Shown: positions 23,338 to 33,778 of the stretch, in pieces
Position numbering within the stretch: the first letter of the stretch is position 1
Layout of the letters: each line of letters starts with the position of its first letter
DNA from: Lindgomyces ingoldianus
Lineage: Eukaryota; Ascomycota; Dothideomycetes; Pleosporales; Lindgomycetaceae
Direction of reading: 5' to 3'
NCBI RefSeq assembly: GCF_010093535.1
Contig: NW_022985175.1
Span: 806,001 to 870,000 of the forward strand
DNA length: 64,000 nt
Made by a program: the position numbers and the translations under genes
Notes under the pieces: model-generated
Databases searched by the model: none
What the model saw: the letters and a program-made list of their open reading frames with translations, nothing else
What the model was told of the DNA's origin: nothing

Positions 23338-26300
23338 TCAAACAATATCCCCTTCCCCTGCCTGAATCTTCCTCGAGAAACTCCACTCGAAGAAATCGAA
23401 CCTCGCTCCCTTCGGAGGCATCGAGAAATACTCAATACACTCGTCCGGGGTGATAACCTCATCTAAATGAGCCCATTTTGCCTCCCAATCCGTCCTCTCA
23501 GGCTCGGGATGTACGACAAAGAAATGGCGGTAGTCGCGTGCATGGTCGATCATCCACTGCGCATAGAACTCGATCATGTTGTCGTTCGCTTCTTCCTGGC
23601 TGCGTAGGAGAGCGGAGTAGTAGTCTGGTTTCCAAGGGCCTGAGAGTGACAATATGGGGAAATAATCCTCGGGTAGGTTAGCATAGTAGGAGGCATCGAC
23701 TTGGTCCTCGGGGATGTAGCCTGAGTTGCCGAGGAGGCTGTAGAGTTTACGGCTGCGCGCACGGAAGTTATTAGTATTGTTTTGGGAATAAAAAATAGGG
23801 GAAATACCTTACCTCCACTGGGCAAGACTTGTAGGGTCAAGATTCTCCCGATTCGGGGACGTCCATTCGTAGATGGCTTCCATCAATTCGGGCCTGGTTG
23901 CAAGGCGCCAAAGCAGCATTCCATCCTTGGGGAGCCTCCATTCATCAGGCGGACTATTGACCTGTCGACAAGCGTTGATTTTGTTGAAGAATAGTTCTAT
24001 GATCCGGAGAGCCTTCTTAGGTTGCTTGATGAACACATCGTCGGTGATGTAGATGACTCCTCCATGTGGAAAGATCTCGATGCGATCATATCGATCTGGA
24101 ACCTCTACCTCGCACACCTCAGGATCATACTCGAGAGCCCGTTGCCGTCCAACAGACCAAATGCGAACCTTTCGCTCAAGGATCTCACGGAAGTCAGGTA
24201 TTTTCCAAAAATGATGGAAATCTGGGTGCCTCTGCGTGACAAGATTAGACAAGGTATTAGACAGTTCGGAAGGGTTGTTGGCTTACAATGATGACGCCCG
24301 TACCTCCGTTCATTATTTGCTGCTTGAAGTAATCCCACGCCCCCTCCTTCCAGATGCTGCAGACTTCGACGTGGTGCATAAGCAACCATCGGGTGATGAG
24401 TTCGAGTTCCATTTTATTATCCTCCGGATGGAACACAAGGAATGCTCTTCGGTCAAGAGCATTTCCTTCGTTGTCGACAAACATGTCCTTGAAATCAACT
24501 TTGCAAGCTTCCTCGATTGCATGTTTCAAGTCAATGCATGCTAAGTTTTCTTGATTCTGGAGACTTCTTGAAGCTAGTGCTGGACCCGAAGGTGTGGGCT
24601 TCGTCGCTGCTGTTTTGGAGACTTGCACAGGTTTATTGTTGGTCGGAGGGCCCAAGACATTAGAACTGACAGGGCTAAACGGAAGCTCAGTCGCAGCATC
24701 AGGCATATCTGCTTCAACTGGCCACGGCAAATTTTCTATTTCGTAAACTCATTAGCCACTAAATAACCCAAATATTAATGAAAATTTCTCACCCTGAAAA
24801 CGATGCACGAACGGTAGGTGATCCCGTGGATGCCGGCACTGGCCTTTCCTCCAAAACTCGCAAGTGATAGCAGAGCCTATCTGACCAGTATGTCGGTGGG
24901 CAAACGCACACTCTTGTTCTGATTTCCGGCAATGCCCTTGATTCCAAAAAGAGCATGTGATATCTTTTTTGTTCTTAGAAGTTGGACCTGCTGGATGTTG
25001 TATGGTCTTGGAGTATTGCGCAAGTGATTGTTCGAATACAGGCCTTTCTGCTTTGTCGATTGGATATGGCGGCTTGAGGTCACGATTTCCTAGCAATCCT
25101 GTATTATAGTGCGCAAACAAGCACTCATCTGGTGAGTTGGCGCATCCTCTGGGATCCCGCATCCACCACCAGCACGTCAGTGGAGGTTTCCGGTACTTTG
25201 GTGGAACACTTCCATCCCAAGGGGACAGTTTATAACCATCTCGATGCAGAAACCTACACTTTTCTGCTGAGTAAGGGCAACTGCCATTTCTCCACTCACA
25301 GCAAGTCAAAGGGATTTTGCTGGCTTCCCATTCTGGGGGGGCCGAGTTGGCTCGCTCTTCGTCATCCTGAATGCGGCGACGTCCAGTTTCACGACGGCCA
25401 TAGGGATTTTCGCCAGCATCATCTCGATTTTTATCCTGCTTGGGCTGCTTGACAGAAGAGCCATTTACGAACTGAAGGACCGAGAGGTCGGGAATCTTCT
25501 CATTACGCCCTCGGAGTTCCGCTTTCCTTCGAAAATGCATCTTTGTGTAAAATTGGGTATTTGGGTTTTCCCACCCCCTTCGCTTGTTCGTACTGGGCGC
25601 GTTGATCATTCTAATTGCACTTGGTGCACTTCTCCTCATCATGATGGGGGCAGGATTCCCCTTTGCAGTAACCGTCACGGCGTCTTTAGCTCCAGACGGA
25701 TCACCTATCCTTGCTGCTGTTCCTGCCGTGGATAAAGTAGTAGCGCTTAGTGTAGCCGAATTGGCGGGATTGCTAGCTCTCCGCCCAGCTGAAGCACTGG
25801 GAGGGCTGGTGGCAGAAGTAGCGGGTATGCCAACTTGAAGAGGTCTGCTTGATCCACTTGGAGCAACTTTCTTAGTTTGGACCTGCGATGCAGTAGCGTT
25901 AGGGGCTGCGGTGAGGGTGTCTTCGGATTGCTGCTGTTCATTGACCTTAGTCTCGGTTTTCTTCTCTTGGATGACCAGTCGGGCAGGCTTGCTAGACAGG
26001 AGCATTTCCTTTGAATTTAATAAATTGCGTGAACTCATCAGAGACGGATCGTTCACCGAGCTCCTCCTCTGCTGTTGGTCGGCTCTTAGCTCTTCGAGAA
26101 GGGAGTCTTCAGTGTCCGAACCATCTGATGACGATGACTGTTCGAATGGTGGCCTGCGGGGCTTTTGCGTCTCCTGTACGAAAAGAGGACTCCCTTGTTC
26201 AAGTTTACCTTTCACTCGGGACGCGAGCGGGATGTCATCCTTGCCATCGCTGCTCTCGTCGAATGGAGCTCTTCGGCTGGCCTTTTGCGCCGATATCAGT

Positions 26301-26704
26301 TTCCTTCGCTTCTTTTCTCGCTTCTTCTTTCGCATTTCGTGTGCTTCTTCAGCTGCCGCCACTGCAAGCTCAAAGCGAGCAATGTTATCCTCGTTGTGCT
26401 GGATGACCTCATCATCATCAAGCCCTTGCATCTGGGCCGCCCAGACATCAAGGAGGCTGGTCGACCCATCAAAGTGCTCTACTGGCTCCCATGTACATCT
26501 GTGCTAATGAGCGAAGGGCTTTGGTCTTTGGCCAAAGTTAGCCTACCTATGCAGAGGATAGCCTTCCCATTGGACCAAATATTTCGTGCTACCATCTTCA
26601 CATACTGTTTCTGCCAATATGTCTTTGACAGCATAAGTTGCTTCCTTCTCGCTCTCCACCGTTGAGGTGACAGAGATGGTGTCGGTATCATATTCATCCT
26701 CCAT
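23338..26704 (-). CDS. Chromodomain and CCCH zinc-finger protein
   Basis: Exons are 26704-26547, 26498-24793, 24735-24287, 24231-23813 and 23752-23338, giving 1048 residues with all phases consistent. The N-terminal chromodomain (about residues 22-70) has a full aromatic cage, Tyr24, Trp46 and Tyr49, as in HP1-type readers of methylated histone H3. A coiled, basic segment follows (EMRKKKREKKRRK), then a long Ser-rich linker. Four CCCH-type fingers occupy about 450-620. The first three have C...C...C...H spacing, as in CSFWNQGHCRKSEQECAFAH. The fourth has lost its third cysteine (HLPFVH where a Cys is expected). The C-terminal 400 residues form a conserved-looking globular region I cannot name. 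It may correspond to the SPOC/PIN-like end of Chp1-type proteins, but that is only a guess. Heterochromatin or RNA-linked silencing is inferred. Confidence 0.85.
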
Positions 26705-27062
26705 CTCACTTTACAGTCAAGGTCATGACCTCGAGGGCAGCAGGGGAAGTGTGGGGCGTTTGGTTGTTTTCACAGAGCTTGTAGGTGAAGGGTGGTGGTT
26801 GTGTGACTAGTTGACCGCGGGAGCCTTGGCGCTAGCAGGTTCACGTGATGTAGGAACGCCGCCGCCGAACAGCAAGAGCTGCTTTATCCACCACCACGAG
26901 GCAGCCAAGTAACCACTCCCGACTCGCACCGCGAACACATCCCCGCCCAGTAAACCACCCTACTACTACCATTCTGCCGCCGGCCACCCTGCTCTTAGCT
27001 AGCCCTATCTCTCATATTCAACCTGCTCAACCGCCGCTCTCTGGCTTTCGCCCACGGCAACT
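26705..27062. promoter_or_regulatory. Divergent promoter, chromodomain gene and Rab11 gene
   Basis: A compact 358-bp region separates the two start codons and must serve both. The Rab11 side is C-rich with repeated CCACCA and CCGCC runs. No specific factor site could be assigned. Confidence 0.5.
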
Positions 27063-28131
<1,069 letters not shown>

Positions 28132-28993
28132 GCCATTTGTCCCTTGCCTTCTTCTATCAGATATGTTTGCGCCTTACTGTCCTGGATGGTCTATACGGGC
28201 TACGATATGAGTTTCAAGAGAGGCATCCATCAATATGACATGACACCCATGTCCATCGTCACCCTCCCCTTCCTCACACAATATTCACGAAACGATTACT
28301 TTGTCATGCGAATGCGAACGTGTCTCATGCGAATGTCGTTCGGCGTCCGAGAAGTCCTTTGGAGATTATAAACCTCTCTTCTTTGTTTGCGTCTGATTCC
28401 TGTCTCCGCTTCCACCAGATGGTTGGCTGGCTTTGGGGGTGTTCTTCTGCTTCTTTTTTTCTTCTTTCTTTGCATGAGGGAGTCTTTTGCAAGCGGCGGT
28501 AATTTTGACTGGCTGCTGTATGATCAGATACAATTGACAGTGACTTTATTCAATGCTTGTGCTGTCGTGCTTCTTTAAAGCTCTCTTACGGAGGTTTTGT
28601 GTTGTGCAGCTTTCTTTAGAACTTCCACCACCCCTTGTCCCCACTAACTTCAGCATTCCTAATCCTCACTTCTTCACTAGGCAGCACTGACGCTGAGCCT
28701 GCATCTAGCCATTGACCATCCCTAAACTTCCTCTTTCACCATTCTAGTATCCTTTCAAGCTCTCTACTTGTTTTCTCCTCAGTCTGCCTCTCCTCCCAAC
28801 CACCACCATCTTCTCAGAACCTCTCAACATCATTGATCAAACCATTTACCTTCTTCTCGCACTCACCACTCCCACCCCATCGCCATCATAAACCCACTTT
28901 AATAGTTCCGTCCCCACTCCCCTCTCCCACCCATTACATACCCTTGCATTGTCAAAATCCCCTTTCAGCTTGTGTAGAATCGGACGCAACAAC
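28132..28993 (+). promoter_or_regulatory. Rab11 3' region followed by a promoter-like polypyrimidine tract
   Basis: The first few hundred bases hold the Rab11 3' UTR. From about 28640 to 28980 the plus strand is strongly pyrimidine-rich, as in fungal core promoters and leaders, and it ends in GCAACAACATG, a good start context. This is unusual because the two flanking large genes are convergent and need no promoter here. It would serve the small gene at 28994. Confidence 0.4.
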
Positions 28994-29210
28994 ATGCCCT
29001 CGACAGCCGGCGGCTCGGATATAACTGTAATCAATTTCCCAGGGGCTTGGCTACCCGAGGGCTGACAAACTGCAGTACACCATAACTAATTGATATTAGG
29101 TTCCGTTCAATAGATCAGGGAGATCTATACGACCAAGGGAGAAAATGGGGTCTATATTCCGAAGGGAGCGAGCGAGCGAAAGGAAAAAAGACTCTGAAAC
29201 CAGGGAATGA
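28994..29210 (+). CDS. Candidate two-exon gene for a 47-residue basic protein
   Basis: I do not recognise it. Exon 1 is 28994-29026 and exon 2 is 29100-29210. The 73-nt intron has a GTAATC donor, an ACTAAT branch-like site and a TTAG acceptor, normal for fungi. Unspliced, the frame stops after 23 codons. Spliced, it continues in phase for 36 more codons to TGA. The protein begins MPSTAGGSDITVPFNRSGR and then has clusters of Arg, Lys and Glu (RPREK, FRRERASERKK). A promoter-like polypyrimidine tract precedes it. The open length alone could arise by chance, so the support is the combination of leader, start context, intron and phase. Confidence 0.4.
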
Positions 29211-29697
29211 ATCAACACGCCTCATTATTGTGGTTAAATTACAGACATCATTAATCATGTTTTCTGCCTGTTTATGGGCTACTACGGATGCACAGTCGGG
29301 TATCCCAGCTATATCCCGAAAGTATTTCCGAACGAGACATCGGGGAAAGCCATTTAAGAGAAATGTGTTCGGAGGATAAGGGTGTAGGAAGGATGTAAAG
29401 AAGGGTCTACCTTAAAGCATGTCGCTTTCTTTATAGATGTATGATAAGTCGATAGCACTGCATCACGACGTCCACCGACAGAATACAAGCATCTTCTACA
29501 TTAATACCAATCCAATTCTTCTAGGTGTAGTATGGCTGTCTAGAGCAATAGAAACAACCGCCAAAGTGTACAGTATAGTAGAGCGGCGAAGACAATGCCC
29601 TTTACCCAAAACTCCATTACACACAAAAATACAATCTACCCTACTCCAGTAATGCAAGCAAAGCTAGCAATGCAAGCAAATGCAGCGCTGCTCATGA
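29211..29697. other. Intergenic, 3' end of SEY1
   Basis: This should contain the SEY1 3' UTR (minus). A 12-mer aatgcaagcaaa is repeated at 29651-29662 and 29669-29680. No gene is seen. Confidence 0.5.
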
Positions 29698-32529
29698 TCA
29701 GATATCATCAATGTCGTCATCACCCTTCTGCTTCTTCTTCCCATCCCCATTCAACATATCCATGCTAATCTCATCGTATTCCTTCTGTCTCGAACCGCTA
29801 GCACGACCCTGTCTACCGGACATGGCCATTGCTTGGCGTCCGGTATCTGAAGACTCAAGGAACTCGCGCAAGCGCTCCTTGCCGACTTCCAGGGCTTGTT
29901 GAGATGCTGCGTTCGCCATGCGGGCCATAGGACCCCAAAGGTTGAGAGTGTAAGTTACATAGGCGCCGATGCCGAGGAGGATGAGGAAGAGGAAGTAGAT
30001 AGGGTTTCGTAGGACTGTGAAGAGTTAATATGGTTCCCCTTCGGAAGTCGGAATAAGACTTACCAGCCACAATTTCGTTCCAACCAAGCGCCAGCAACAG
30101 AGCGTAGAAGTACAGAGGCACTTGTGTCATCCCACCAATCGCGCTACGCTTGGCTTCGACATACACTCCATCCGCCGTCTTCTTGAAGCGTACAGAAAGA
30201 TCGGCCTGTTTAGCGTCGGTAAGGATGGTCATCTCTTCTTCCAGACTCTTGCCCTCGTCTTCATCTACACCGCCGATAGGCGCCAGATCTTCCTCGTCAG
30301 CGGATGTGACAGACGGAGGTGCATTGCCAATCCAAGCGTCGAGGGGGGGAGGTGCTGAAGTTGCTACTAAGCGAAAGCGTGATAATAGGGGAATAAGAGT
30401 GATAGTCGACTCGCGAGCTTTTGTGTACAACCCCTCGATGTCGTCGGTGGGTCGCCATATCCTCGGGACACCGTGTTCATCGTACCGGAACTTATCCTCA
30501 AAGTTCTCCCGCAGCTTGAGGAGGATGTTGCCTTCCATGACCTCTTCATCAATTTTGGCACGAAGGACACCCCATGACTTTCGTCGCAACCTCCACAAGC
30601 CGACCTCGACTTCTTCAGGGCTGGCGTCGAAGCTCTGTGCGCGATCAGTAAAGCGCTTCTCGGAATCTTCCACTGTCTCGGTGAAGATAGTCCAGACGCG
30701 GTCCCAGAGATTCTTCTCGGATGGTGGTCGTTCACCGTGCTCTGGTGCTCCTGCACCTCCTCGGCCAGTGCCAATCTTGTTGAATTCCAGACCAATAGAC
30801 TCGTCCAATCGTGACCGGACCCAGCGCTCAACCCTGGTGGCCAGGCGTCTCATCTCCTCCTTCCTAAGTCTGGATGACACCTCGTCCAAGTCCTTTTGGA
30901 AGAGCTTTTGCTCCTGCTTGAAATTACTCCAAGGCGCTCCTTCGACCATGATGGCCTGTGCCTCAGATTCGAACTTAGCCAGCGCCTCCTTTTTCTCAGA
31001 TTCGACAATCTGGGCGAAGTCGTACGTTGCACCCTTCTTCTGCCCGCTCTTTACGGCAGAAATAACTGCGTTGCTAAAGTTGTCGACGCCAGACTTATGC
31101 GCAGCGCTGAGCTGCTTCTGGAAGAGGGCTTTGAGTCGAGAATCGACTTTGCTCTCGAGCTCCGCTCGTTTCCGTGTATAAACGCCTTTGTGGTACCGGC
31201 TTGCATTTGTCTCGAAGTCCTTCATAACGTTTGCCCGCGCTGCATTCATTGCGGTACCAAGGCCAGGGATGACAGTCGGCTTTCCCATCTTAGCATCCTC
31301 CGCTTGCTTATCTTCTAGAGGAGTAATCTTCTCGTCGAAGGTGACTAGAACTTCTCGCGAAATTTCGTCGCATCGGAACTGGGCGAGCAGCTCCTGTTGT
31401 GTGGGCAAATCCAAGTCCTTGTTGTTCACAATTTGATCCCAGACACCCTCCGCATACACGGCGAAACCATCCGCCGGGATCCGTCGGTGGTATTGTGGGA
31501 GGAAAACGGGAAGCTCTGCTTCATCAAGAAGACCGCTCTTCTTCCGGTCATTGTATCCTTCCCTAAAGCGGGTGCTGAGTTTCTCCACCTCGGCCTCGAA
31601 TCTCTCCGGTTGCAGGATCTTGTGTGGGAGCGCGACAAAAGCAAAGTCAAAGTAGTCTTCTATCTTCGAGTTGTCGAGCCCATTGGGTTTGGATATCGAC
31701 GACCATAACCGAGATAAATCTTGAAGGATGGTGTTCTGGAGGTTGCGGAGTGGCGTGGTACCTAGGTGGTCGCGGATGACGAAGAAAAGGAGAGATTTAG
31801 GGATGGTTCTGCGGAGCTGTTAGAAATTCCATCTGTAGGGGCGGGTAAACGCACTTGCTGTCCTTTACAAAAAGCTGCAAGTTGACCTCAAATACTGTTT
31901 TGAGCAAACCCATATTCGCCCCCTGGTATAACCCAACCTGGTGTTCCCATATATTAACAATTAGAACCTCGCTGGTAGCCAGAGCGAACAACGCGCTCTT
32001 TCTTTCAAAGTCCTGATCTTCTCCGCGCTCACGGCCATCGGTGCCTTCGACATCCATGACCAAGATGTTTTCCGCCATGCCTTTGCCACTCCCTCCGCGC
32101 TTGTTCTTGCTCATCCAAATGCCCTTGGTGGTCTGGCGACGGTCCTGCTCTGCCATGACGCCAAAGTGGGTTCCGAAGAGGTAGTTAAGAAGAGTGGATT
32201 TCCCCGTCGACTGCGACCCAAATACGGATATGAGATGGTAGTTGAAACCTGCTGGGATAATTTTCTCGAGGTTAAGGTAGGTATAGAGGCTCTCGCTGCG
32301 TAAAGGGGTACTTGTTAGTATAGCGGGCCACAATGAGGCAGCAGGTAGGGCATAACACCTACTTGAACACTTTGTCCTCATCAATAACCTGGATGCCATG
32401 TTCGTAGGCCTCCTGGGAGGCATCCTCCCCAACTGAGGCGAAATGGGAGTTCATCATGAGCGAGGGTGCGGAGGGATGTTTGATGTTGCTGGGTCGGCCA
32501 TTGCCGTTGGCCTTTAGAGTCGAGGCCAT
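29698..32529 (-). CDS. SEY1: SEY1, dynamin-like GTPase for ER membrane fusion
   Basis: Sey1 (RHD3/atlastin-like) tethers and fuses ER tubules at three-way junctions. Exons are 32529-32363, 32295-31855, 31808-30064 and 30014-29698, giving 889 residues, close to the family's usual size. The GTPase P-loop GSQSTGKST is at residues 82-90, and the G3 region has [21 protein letters not shown] long helical middle region follows. Two close hydrophobic segments near the C-terminus ([18 protein letters not shown] and [19 protein letters not shown]) form the expected membrane hairpin, which is split by the last intron. The tail is polar and acidic, ending DDDIDDI. The start ATG is the first in frame and gives the usual N-terminal extension before [22 protein letters not shown]. 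Confidence 0.95.
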
Positions 32530-33778
32530 TTTGTAGGTGTGGCCAGCAAGCGAGTTAACAGAATAATTGGTGAATAGGGAGAGGATGGCGTTGATGTCAC
32601 GCGGCGTGGTGGGCGTTCACAAGCTGCGGACTCCATTCGTTGTCGACAGCTCGCTTAAAATTCCTTGGGAATGATGCATCCAAATGACGGCACCTTCTCA
32701 CGTCACGTTCGCCGCAGCTCACACTTGACACCTTTCACTGAAGCCAAGAGACGTCGCAGTGGAGGCAGCTTTTAATGTACATGGAATTGTGGATCCGTGA
32801 CTTGGGCTCGTATTTTCTTTACTCGAATACATTCATGTCCGTGCGTGCAACCTCGCCATCACTGGGTTCAAGCGACTTTTCTACCTGAAATCATGCTCGT
32901 CGAGTTTGTCGGCTTGTCTATGCCCATCCACAGTTCAAATTTACTCAGGCCAAAGGCGGCCATGCTCCAGGATGAAGTGTTAATTATAGGATATCTACAT
33001 CCTGGATCCACTTCAGATCCATCCGCGATCCTGCCGTAATCTTGAGTTTTGTAGTAAGCTAACTATGTATTTTGCCAGTGCTTTGGTCCAGAACGGTAAG
33101 TGTATTCAGAGAATCCAGATACCATCTTTCCATCACGTATCATCGCTCCATTAACCTGTCTTTTGTACCACCTTGGCCAATCCCCCCAACATTCAAGACA
33201 GAGCCACACCAGGGGTGAAGCTGGAACCATCAATCGTAGAAGGGTGATTATAAGGGCAAGGCGCACAGTCGAGCTGTCAACAGAGAATTCATATTCGGCG
33301 AAATTCAGAAATACAATTAAACAATGGAGTGAGTCCGCCAGATCCGTCCGTCGGAATCCAATAAGCAACTGAGAAGAGAGATCTCCACTCAGTGCCCGGG
33401 AGATGGTCGAGAGTATCCCATGAAGTCGTGTCAACTGCCGAAAGTGTGGAGAGAGATGTGGTGTTAAACAAAAGGGAACATGTGCTTGTGTAAGACGGTA
33501 ATGGTGTTTCCAGGAAGCGATACTGGCCCAACAACTGCGTTTTGCCAGTAAGAGATGCACGTTTTGTTATCCCAAGCAAGGAGATAAAACGGTCGATCTT
33601 TGAATAGATAGGCGACGTGGCCAGCCGAATTCGTACACCAAAGAATGGCAAAATCGGTTCAAGCCTTTTGACATGAATGGTAACTTTCGCATATCCATGC
33701 AACTTTTGGTCGAGATCGAACGAGTGCATTGCCAACCGGCTAAACCAAAGAGGAGTTGGGGATGTTGGAAGTATTAGT
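32530..33778. other. Intergenic, SEY1 promoter and PUF 3' region
   Basis: This lies between the start of SEY1 and the stop of the PUF gene, both on the minus strand. The long minus-strand frames (33560-33063, 33960-33289) have no family feature and overlap the PUF terminal exon in another phase. No further gene is seen. Confidence 0.5.

Noticed and set aside
30150..31181. 343-codon plus-strand open frame
   Set aside because: It is antisense to the SEY1 coding exon, whose domains and frame are secure.
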